Origin: Alviniconcha marisindica
Taxonomy: Eukaryota > Mollusca > Gastropoda > Provannidae
DNA: 64,000 nt
Reading direction: 5' to 3'
NCBI GenBank assembly: GCA_018857735.1
Contig: JABMCL010002342.1
Span: forward strand, 387,501-451,500
Part shown: piece by piece, positions 34,110-44,458 of the stretch
Position numbering within the stretch: the stretch's first letter is position 1
How the letters are laid out: the number at the start of each line of letters is the position of its first letter
The notes under the pieces: model-generated
What the model was told of the DNA's origin: nothing
The model's database searches: none
The model's input: the letters and a program-made list of their open reading frames with translations, nothing else
Position numbers and translations under genes: made by a program

Positions 34110-34450
34110 TTTGTGTATGCACCTTCGCATGCGTGCATGTGTGTGAGCATGCATTCATATGTGTGTGTGTGCGCATGCATACATGCATGTGTGTGTGTGT
34201 GTGTGTGCGTGTGTGCATACGTGTGTGTGCGTGTGAGCGCGCATGCATGAGTGTGTGTCACAAAAGACAAGGGAGGTTTTCTGTATGGATGATTGCATTC
34301 GTGCATGTGTGCGTATGCAAGCACGCATGCAAGAGTGTTTGTGCATGTGCATGCACGCTTGAGTGCATGTATGCATACACTTGCATACACACACCTGTGC
34401 ATATGTGTGTAAGTGTTGTGTTTGTGTGTGCGTGCTCGCAGCTGTGCACA
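34110..34450. repeat. imperfect TG tract in a two-unit duplication
   Basis: Two similar blocks start at CACAATAGACGGGTGAGATT (34091) and CACAAAAGACAAGGGAGGTT (34259), each followed by GCATTC-like steps and TG/GCATG repeats. Confidence 0.75.
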
Positions 34451-34669
34451 TGTTCACCAGTGTGTGCTAAAATGCAGCATTTTCAGACTACTGCACTGCA
34501 GTCTTCCACCTAAACCAGAGATGTGAGACTGGGTAGGCCAGAGGTCAGTGCTTGGGAGTGTGGCTCAAAAGCACGTTCACAAGTGCCGTCATGTGAAATG
34601 TGGTGGAGACAGTGCAGCAGAGTAAAAGCACTCGCTCTCGACAGCCAAATGCCAAGCACGGTCGAGTGT

Positions 34670-34904
34670 GGCTGCCAGATGGATAGGTGACTGTGCCACA
34701 TGGATGGGTCACTGCCACGTGCTAGGCTTTGCCCCCTCCCTCCTCAAGAGTTCTCTGAAGTCAAAACTGATGTGCAGACTCTACAAAAGGTCCTTGGAAG
34801 GAGACTATGAATCAAAGTCCCCCGGGGGTGCACACATGCAAAAAGATCATATCCGCACATTCAAGAGCCTGCACTCCATGTCAGATTTCAGTGGATTATG
34901 GAAA

Positions 34905-34969
<65 letters not shown>

Positions 34970-35150
34970 GGCATACACTACAAAAAACATGCGAGACTGC
35001 TCGAAAAGATCACATCCGCACGTTAACGATCCTGTCTCTGTGTCAGAGTTCAATGCATTATGGAAATGCAAAACAACCTGGCATGTACGCTAAAAATTGT
35101 GCAAGTCTGCTCAAAAGCGGAGAAAAGCACTGCATAAAACTATATTAAAA
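34670..35150 (+). repeat. dispersed repeat family E with internal CA expansion and partial duplication
   Basis: ATGTGCAGACTCTACAAAAG, GGAAGGAGACTATGAATC and ATGCAAAAAGATCATATCCG identify the family. A CA tract of about 64 bases (34904-34967) follows the GGATTATGGAAAC box, then a second partial unit repeats GATCACATCCGCACGTTAA and CATTATGGAAA before the AAAAGCACTGCATAAAAC end. Confidence 0.75.
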
Positions 35151-37039
35151 GTGATCAACGATAACAGTAATCAAGCAAAATACATACACCACATGCACAA
35201 TCCAAGCATGGGGGAAAAAAACTTGATATGCTTCTCAATAGCTGTGCATATATACTTGGTAAAAAATAAAACTCACTTGAGATTATCATACAGATACATA
35301 TACATCAGTCTTAACACATGGGATGAAAATGACAACTTTGTCATCCAAAAACATACAACGAGAAAACAAACGCAAAAATCATGGACATTCCTTGATTTTT
35401 AACAAATCTGCAAAACATAGTTCAAGACCTCCACAAAACTGTGCAACAGTCAAAAAATAATTGTGCGAAGCAACATGCCTGATCAACAAGCCATATCTGA
35501 CTCCATTCACACCAATCTGATGCCACGAATAACGACTAGTACGAAGCAAAGCAGCACAACACTAATTTGGTTAAGAAATGACATTCACCTTCAAGTCACA
35601 ACACCTCTCCACAAAAATCTATGTCACCAGCATGCAGGCTGAAGCTCTGACCAGCGTGTCAAGTTTCTGAAACGGAATCCCGAAACCACGCATGCATGCT
35701 GCGTAACAGCTTCAATGTCCGCCCAGCACTTGTGTCTTCTTCAAGAGCACGAGCGATTCCCAAGTGTGATTCAAGAGGCGAGGTCACCGAGCTGGCCCAG
35801 ATCAAGAGCAAGGTTCATGGTCGCGGGCTATGGTGCAGGTGACAAAATGTCTGCACGCCCGAGCTAATTTTAGCACGCCCCAGCCTCACTTTCAGTCTCC
35901 TGACTGGCCATGACCTAGCTCACTAAGGACGGTCCATAGAACTGCTACACTAAGGACGGTCCATGGAACTGCTACAAACATGAAACAAAAAAGCAACAGT
36001 AAAAGCAGTAACCACCCTGCCTAGGTTCCACTTCCGCTCTCCACCACTGCTTCGATACCTGCCTGCTCGGTGCAAGGGCTAAACTGAAAATGCGAGGGCT
36101 GACCGCCGTGACCCGGCTTAGCTCCCTTCTCATTTCCAATAAAGATGCATAGTTCTGACAGTCAACGCTCATAACATTGGTCTGTTTGAAGGCTGGACAT
36201 GCATTTCCTTCCTGTGGCAGAGTAACAACTTTTGTGTCTGTGACTGCACACACATTTACAATCATAGCGCCAACCATTTGTAAACAATGCCTATGACTGT
36301 GCATCTAAATCAACACACACTCCTTTTTTCGGGGGGGGGGGGGAGAATCGATAACTTCCAAACCAAAATTCACAAAAAACGCAATGTTTGGTTTGTCAAT
36401 AATTCAACAGTTTACAACTAGAAAACTGTACAGAGCTAAGATTCAAACCACAAAGTAAACTTGTGGAGCTGTCAACTCCAAAATACAAGCACACAAAAAT
36501 CTGACTTCCACAGAGAACAAAAAATGACTATACATCAAAAGGTATCAAAAATAGACCATCATGTCTGCCACTTGAAAAACAAAATTATAACAAAATTCCT
36601 GTTTCGCACGCCAAGATGTATCAAACGGTGTTTGTCGCTGCTACCACGCAAAAAATACCACACAGCACAAAGGAACTCGCTGCTTAACTCATTCCTACCG
36701 TCCCAACAGCATAAATCTGGCACCATCAGCAAAGTATTCCCCATCTGCTTACAGGCCACCATGCAATTTGCTGCTTGAATTCCAACTTCTTTTTTTTCCT
36801 CTTTTTTTTAATGAAATGCCAACCTTTTTTGATGAAACGCCAACCCTTTTATATATTTTTGGACAAAACAAAGCTCATAGAAGCAGCAGCTTTGGTCGGC
36901 CTTGCCTTTTCTCCAGGCTGATCTTGGGAGGAGGTTGCACAGGGACCCTTGCGCTGTTGGCAGAGAAAGGGGTCCACAGGAATTCAGCTGGCTTGCCGCG
37001 CCATTACCGCTCCCAAGTTATTATGTGTAAGTACACAGG
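35151..37039. other. non-coding, no feature recognised
   Basis: A-rich unique sequence with a short duplication CTAAGGACGGTCCAT(A/G)GAACT (35923-35975) and a G run at 36331. No exon, RNA gene or mobile element was recognised. Confidence 0.5.
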
Positions 37040-37290
37040 GTGACCGGGGAGACCTCTGGACACTGTCTTGTTACCTGGCCCCTCATGATGAACGAAACGT
37101 TAAAACGGCTCACGCTGCTGATCATCAGGGGTCACTCTGGTGGTGGTGGTGGTGGTGGTGGTGGTGACAGTGTAGCGTTAGGTATAGTTCCCCTCCCCAT
37201 CACCCCCTCACCCGCATCTGGGATCTCAGCCCCTGCCAGAACCTCTCTGGAGAGAACTCGCCGTAAAACAGGTCTAACAACAACAACAAC
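37040..37290 (+). repeat. 3' part of SINE family H
   Basis: GATGAACGAAACGTTAAAAC, a GGT triplet run, and GTTAGGTA(T/C)AGT followed by C/A-rich sequence parallel the body of the tRNA-derived element at 60722-60950. The triplet run TGGTGG (about 37138-37166) is expanded here. Confidence 0.6.
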
Positions 37291-37821
37291 ACTGCTGCCT
37301 GCTAGTTTTGCAAAACAGTTGCCCGTCTTTCCTTGTGCCTCTTGTTGCCCACCCAGCCTGTGCTACGCAATCCTGCAGCGCCCGTGCACCCGCTGACGCT
37401 GAGAGGAAGGGGTGTCAAACAGAATCGCTCACAATGTTTTGCACACACTTTTGGGACGGCTGGGTGTGAAGGGGGTGGGGGTGGGGGGGCAGCATTTCGT
37501 CATATCAATCGTGACTGATCTGCATGCTCATTTCCACCCCTCACCCTCCTTGAATACTACGCTTTGGTTGATGGGACGAGCCCAGCCGGGTGACTGACTA
37601 GGCTGTTCCACGGCGTGAAGTTCAGCATTTTGCAACCGCATTACCTGGCTTCGTTCCCGTGTCACCAGAGAAACGGACACACCTGACAACTCACAGCCTG
37701 GGCGCGCATGAGGAGCAACCTGTTCCAATTCTTTCTTCTTTTGTTTTAAACAAAAATTAATGTTACCAAAACCGTTTGTTCTTCTCGTTTTTTGTGTGTA
37801 AATTGTGCCCATCTGCCAATG

Positions 37822-38612
37822 ATGCTGCTCTGATATAACAGTCATTGTTGACTTGGCATTAAAAAACAAATATCTATCTACGCTCTGATGTAACAGTCAT
37901 GGTCAACTGGGCATTAAAAAACAAATATCTATCTACACTCTGATGTAACAGTCATGGTAGACTGGGCATTAAGAAAAATATATATCTAGCTACACTCTCA
38001 TATAACAGTCACAGTTGACTGGGCACTAAAAAACAAATACCTATCTACAACTCTAATATAACAGTCATGGTTGACTGGGCATTAAAAAACAAATATCTAT
38101 CTACGCTCTGATATAAGTCACGGTTGACTGAGCATTAAGAAAACAAATATATATCTACGCTCTGGCATAACAGTCACGGTTGACTGGGCATTAAAGAAAC
38201 AAATATCTATCTACACTCTGATATAACAGTCACAGTTGACTGGGCATTAAAAAACAAATATCTATCTATGCTCTGATATAACAGTCACAGTTGACTGAGC
38301 ATTAAGAAAACAAATATCTATCTACGCTCTGGCATAACAGTCACGGTTGACTGGGCTTTAAAGAAACAAATATCTATCTATCTACACTCTGATATAACAG
38401 TCATGGTTGACTGGGCATTAAAAAACAAATATCTATCTACACTCTGATATAACAGTCACAGTTGACTGAGCATTAAGAAAACAAATATCTATCTACGTTC
38501 TGATATAACAGTCATGGTTGACTGAGCATTAAGAAAACAAATATCTATCTACGCTCTGGTATAACAGTCACGGTTGACTGGGCACTGAAAAACAAATATC
38601 TGTCTATCTATC
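37822..38612. repeat. ~56 bp satellite derived from module I
   Basis: About fourteen units containing GATATAACAGTCATGGTTG, ACTGGGCATTAA, AAACAAATATCTATCTAC and GCTCTG. The first half of each unit is the dispersed module I; the second half is local. Units alternate between CATTAAAAAAC and CATTAAGAAAAC types. No coding potential. Confidence 0.9.
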
Positions 38613-39079
38613 TATCGACTTGCCAACAACACCCAAACGACAGAACACAAGTACAAGCATTGCCGTTGATCACAAACAAGCAGCGAAGAAAATTAACATC
38701 AACAGAAATGGGAGAAATCACATTTAAACAATCAGCAGAAGAAACAAAACCACAGCTACCGAGGTTCGGAGAAATCACATCTACAAAGATCAGATTACTC
38801 AACAACAATAAGAAAGCAATGCCACAAAACTGTGGTCAGAGTTTTTGGAAATAAATAAATAACAGATGAAGTATAGATACAGATGCAAATGATGCAGAGG
38901 CTACGAAGAGCAAGAGTTCACTCAAAGCGAGACAGGGGGCTGATCACAGACGGTGCCGGTAAAATATATGGACGTGTATTTTCACAAACTGTTGAAACAG
39001 TCACAAAAACACATGCTGCACACAAGATAAGCACAAAGTAAAAAAGATAAAAAGTACATTTTTGTTCTTGTTGTAAAAA

Positions 39080-39080
<1 letters not shown>

Positions 39081-39130
<50 letters not shown>
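39081..39130. repeat. CA microsatellite
   Basis: About 50 bases of pure CA. Confidence 0.95.
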
Positions 39131-39132
<2 letters not shown>

Positions 39133-39894
39133 CTCACAAAATCACCTCCCTGATAAAAGGCATGAAAGGGTTCTCACTGAAAGTTTAAAACAAAAAACAC
39201 CAACAAAAAACAAACAACAAAACAAAAGGTAAACAACAACAAAATACCAGTTAACTGGACTGTAGAAGCTGAATGAAACAATTCCTAACTAAAATGTTTG
39301 CTTTGTTCAAAAACAAAAAAACAACAACCACCTCACACAGAAATTGTACACTTTACATCAAACAACCAGAACAAATTGTCACAAAAACAGTTCAAGATAA
39401 CCGTATCAATAATATGCGCAAATTACACAATTCAACACTTTCATTTTCTGGTGTGGTAAAAAATATAGCACTTCAAAAACCAGAAAGTTTTCCAACAATT
39501 CAAACAGGTTTTTCAACATTGTGCCAGTCATTCATGCATATATATATATCATACATTATATAAAATGATTGACCATAATTACACAAGAAAGAGGAACATG
39601 CTCCTTCTTGCTCTCTCGTTCACATATGCCACGAAACAAAGACCCAGCAGGTCAACACCGAAAGGCCAAAATGTTCTTTCATTAATTCCAGTAATCAGAC
39701 AAACAGTTGCATAACATGACTTCACCAAAACACACACGAGATTTGATTTAAGACATTGAAGAGATGTGCTGAGATCCGTTTCTTCTTTTTGCATTAGAAA
39801 AAGAAAAAAAGAAGAAGAAAAAAAAGCAAGCAATCAACACAGAAACATGGAGAGAAAACCCCCGGTAAGTACCATGTCATGCCAACAGTCTTCC

Positions 39895-40152
39895 AAGCAC
39901 TGGGCATGAAAATGACATCGCTCAACCAAGAACAGATAAGTGGCCTAGCTCTCCGTCTCATTTTTCATCATTTTTCACCGTTTAATTGTTCTTTAACTTT
40001 CTTCTTTAAGTGTTGTTTTTGTAGCTTGATCAAGAGGATTACCCCAAACAATAACCTGCATGTTGTGTTTTGTCCTAATAAATAACGTTCTTTCGAACCT
40101 TTTATCTGTTTGGATCTTGTTTTAAAATGCTAGCAGTCATTCTTGTTTCAGT
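39895..40152 (+). repeat. dispersed repeat family F
   Basis: Landmarks in order are ACAGATAAGTGG, TAGCTCTCCGTCTCATTTTT, CACCGTTTAA, AGCTTGATCAAGAGGATTAC, TGTTTTGTCCTAATAAATAA, TTCTTTCGAACC, GATCTTGTTTTAAAATGCTA and GTCATTCTTGTTTCAG. Other copies are at 41400-41825 and 47164-47368. The end TTCTTGTTTCAGA is the reverse of TCTGAAACAAGAA seen at the left end of the 47164 copy, hinting at terminal inverted repeats. Confidence 0.7.
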
Positions 40153-40189
40153 TTTTTTTTTCTTTTAAAAGAACAGTTGCTTTGTTTGT

Positions 40190-40320
40190 CCTGAGCCAAA
40201 AGAACAATCATCATGTTTGCCCCAAACCAAAAGAACAATCAAGAACAATCACCATATCTGCCCCAAGCCCCAAGAACAATCACCATCTTTGCTGCAAGCC
40301 GAAAGAGCAATCACCGTGTT
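40190..40320. repeat. ~30 bp tandem repeat
   Basis: About five units of CCAAAAGAACAATCA with (C/A)ATGTTTGCCCC(A/G)A, downstream of the RP2 stop, so possibly within its 3' UTR. Confidence 0.75.
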
Positions 40321-40870
40321 TGCCTCGTTAACCCTGTTCTGCCTATAAAACAATACAGACTCACCACTGCTGGGCTTGCCCCACTTGCTTGGGCTTGCCA
40401 CAGCAAAATCACAAGAAACAGGCTATTTTTCCACCTTTTTTCACACCCCCACCCCAAAAAATTGACACAAAAACCACTGAGAACTGCAGAGGAACAGTGT
40501 TGTCAGATCTGTAAAGCAAGGGAAACAACTCTTAACTACTCAAAGACAAACAAAAAGCAGGCGTTTTAATACCCATAACAAGCTGTTACTTGTAACGCAG
40601 GTAACCAGGCCACAGCGAGCATTAGTTGTTACTCCTACACAGGTAACCCAGCTTCAAAGTGTTAAGTCACCGAATCAACCACGAAAGAGCAAGCACTTTG
40701 AAAACATATTCAGGCTGTCATTGCCCAGGCTAGTGTCTGGCAAAGTCACAATAAATGTTACTCGCATATATATATATATCATTAAATGTATCATGCTGAC
40801 AAGTTTTCAGAGAAGAGCGAGAATACCAAAAAAACACGACGGTAATGGCAGAAGGCAAAGGTTGCAAAGA

Positions 40871-40959
40871 TCAGAGGCTCATCTGCATGTCAGCAAAGTT
40901 GAAGAAGTTGTCGATTTGTCTCTGGGCTGACGCTGGACTTTGGCTGACAAACACCAGAC
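40871..40959 (-). CDS. RP2: RP2 last coding exon
   Basis: The minus-strand acceptor TTCTTCAG precedes 40959. Two bases complete a Gly codon, then [28 protein letters not shown] and a TGA stop at 40871-40873. The NFADMQM ending matches the highly conserved XRP2 C-terminus. Confidence 0.93.
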
Positions 40960-43188
40960 CTGAAGAAAAAAAGAGAAACAAAACTGCAAGTCTCTTTTAT
41001 TTGTTATAGTTGTTGCTGTTTTTTCTTTTTTCCTGGGGGGGTCTTCCTTTCTCCCCTGTCATCATCATCTGATACACAGTCAACATTTTATCCCACCCCC
41101 ACCCCCCTACCCCCACCCCCTAAAAGAATCATGCTCAAAACTGACACCACAACCGCAAGGTAAAAACAGCCTGACATTAACACAGGAAACCTTCACACTC
41201 TCACTCCTCTGGACTGCCTTGAAGAGACAGCAGTCTTAATTAGCCACTGAAACTATGATCCCTTCTTTCAATGCCACAAGTTTCCTGCAAAAATTGGGAA
41301 ACGTGTGCAACGCAGTCCTGACTAGCACGCAGCGAAGCTGAATTTCCAGCAGGATGCAAAGCTCGCTGCATAAAACCTTGTGGGTTTTTGCTGGACAGGA
41401 AAACAGCATAGCTCAACCCAAAACAGATAAGTGGTTTAGCTTTCCATCTCATTTTTTTTCATCGTTCTTCACCATTTAACCGTCGTTCTGTACCTTACAG
41501 CATATCTCAACCCAAAACAGGTAAGTGGTTTAGCTTTCCATCTCATTTTTTTTCATCGTTCTTCACCGTTTAACCGTTGTTCAAGTGTCATTCTGTACCT
41601 TACAGCATATCTCAACCCAAAACAGGTAAGTGGTTTAGCTTTCTATCTCATTTTTTTCATCGTTTAACCGTTGTTCAAGTGGCATCCTGTAGCTTGATAA
41701 AGGGGGATTACCCCAAAAATCTGCAGGTTGTGTTCCGTCCTAATAAACAGCATTCTTCTGAACCTTTCGTGTGTTCGGATCTTGTTTTAGAAGGCTAGCA
41801 CAGCAGCAGTCATTCTTGTTTCATATTTTCCCTTCCCTTCACTGCATAAACCAAAGAAGTCAGCTGTCCTAGACAAGCTGAAGCCAAGGAAAAGGATCAA
41901 CTGTTGTAGGATGCACTGGCAGAACCTGCTTACAAACTTAGGGATTAGGTCATTGCTAGGTCAAGGAAAAGGGAAAGGACAGAAGGTACTGGGGGGCGGG
42001 GGGTGGGGTGGGGTGGGGGTGGGGGGGGGGGGGGTGCTGTTTGTACTTTACTGGCATGAATGTGGTAGTTTCAGCTTGTGAGAGCTTACATGTATGCACT
42101 GCGTGTCTCTGGCCGTGTGAACACACACGGTTTAGTGTGGAAATGTTTATGTGCCATGTATATACTCACATTAATTCATACTTACAGACTTAGGGATTTG
42201 CGGTCTCAGCTAGGTCAAAGACAGGGGGAAAGGGCAGAAGCTACTTACAAATCTTAGGGATTAGCTGTCCCACAGTCCTGGCCAGGACAAGTAAGTAATA
42301 ACAATAATAATAAATAATACATAAATTTTCTATAGCGCTATTCCCTGCTGAGCATGGTGTCAACCTGGACGGTTATATCAGGGCGAGCTAGACAGGACAG
42401 AGACAGGGGAAAGGACCAAGCGTTGCAGGGGCATCTCATGCACAACATACTTACAAAACTTAAGGATTAACTGTCCTAGACTGAACAGAGATCCGGGAAA
42501 GGAACCGAAGTCTTGCGTGTGTTTTTTTGTGTTTTTTTTAAATCTCATTCTTTTTTCTTTCTTTTATGTGCACTCTACATACTGACAGTGCATTTCTTTT
42601 ATTCAGTCTACCTCTGCTGCAATCACTCACAGCACACTTTCACCGCCACCGTTCACCTTCATCCATCAACAAGGAAAATCAAAACCCTACCTGTGGTACC
42701 TGTCAAGATGTCCACAACTCGCTCCTGACACTTCCGCACCACTTCCTCTCCACAGTACTCCACTCCAATCACAGGTCCTGAACATCAACATAAAATCATC
42801 TGTAAATAGCGTGTACGCTCTGATTGCTACCACCTCCATCATGCAGAACTCCACAGCAATCACAGGTCCTGAACATTAACATAAAATCATCTGTAAATAG
42901 CGTGTACACTCTGATTGCTACCACATCCATCACGCAGAACTCCACTGCAATCACAGGTCCTGAACATCAACATAAAATCATCCATAAATAATGTGTACTA
43001 AACCAGTGGCCATTTAAAGCAAGCCCTATATCCATACACAACCCATCACCCTCTGCATCTCTCTATGGGAAAGGCAATGCTTGTACAATGCAATGCTGGA
43101 GAAATATGCCAACTGAACTATTTATCGTGCAATCCCCATTCGGTAACGGATAAGCATTGTGTCAATGCTGTGATACACACACATACAC

Positions 43189-43228
<40 letters not shown>

Positions 43229-44412
43229 TACACATATATATACTGATCGATGCTGTATAATTTTACACATTGTAATAATTTATTTTGCGTTGGTTTGTTG
43301 TTTGTTATTGCTTCGATGTGCTTTTTATGTGTGAGTCGACATTGCAATTCCCTGTAACAGGATAAACAAAGTATTCTGTATATAATGTATAAGGCTTGAT
43401 TGAGTAAAACATTTCGTTTGTACAAGAAAGCCATACCCCTCTACCAAGAACATGTGAGCATGCATTACCTACCCTGTTTAACGGCAGATGCATAGGAGTC
43501 GGAGCCAAAGACGTGCGTGGAGTCAGCAGGCTGCATTGTCAACTCTCGAGTTTGCACCAGCAGACAGTCTGGCTGTAACATCACGCACACCACTTCTGTG
43601 CATTTTTATATAAAAATGTGCGCACATCCACCTCAGCCAGGGCTGACACCAGGGACTGGTGTCAGTCTGACACATAGTCTGGTGTCAGTCACAACACACT
43701 GACACCAGCCAGCAGTCCCAGCTGTAACAACATGCACACCACCTCTGTACATTTTTATGTAAAAATATGCACACATCCACCTCGGCCTGGGCTGACACCA
43801 TGGACTGGTGTCAGTCACAACACACTGACACCAGCAGGCAGTCCAGCTGTCACATCATGCACACCACCTCTGTACATTTTTATATAAAAATATGCACACA
43901 TCCACCTCGGCCTGGGCTGACACCATGGACTGGTGTCAGTCACAACACACTGACACCAGCAGGCAGTCCAGCTGTCACATCATGCACACCACCTCTGTAC
44001 ATTTTTGATACAAAAATGTTTTATATAAAATTGTGCACACATCCACCTCGGCCTGGGCTGACACCATCGACTGGTGTCAGTCACAACACAGACACCAGCA
44101 AGAAGACCAAGACTACATTAAAATGTTGTTAGGAGCTTCAGAGTTGTGTGCAGGCTATCTTAAGCCGTGACAAGCTGATCCTTGCGTTAACAGCATTCAC
44201 CCTCCAGAAACAGAAGTAAATCCTCTGAGATGGTGTGCAGCCGTCCATGTGATGGGGTATTTTTAAATTTAAAAAAGGTCACGCACCTATCTGCCCAACC
44301 CTAGGTAATGCACCTGTCAATGAGCAATTGCATATATGTACCTACATCTATGTAATTGCATATATGCGCATATATCTATGTAGGAATGTGTATAATATAT
44401 ATATATATATAT

Positions 44413-44458
<46 letters not shown>

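Noticed and set aside
34058..34513. 151-codon Cys/Val-rich open frame
   Set aside because: It is a translation of an imperfect TG tract; the reverse strand gives His/Thr frames of similar length.
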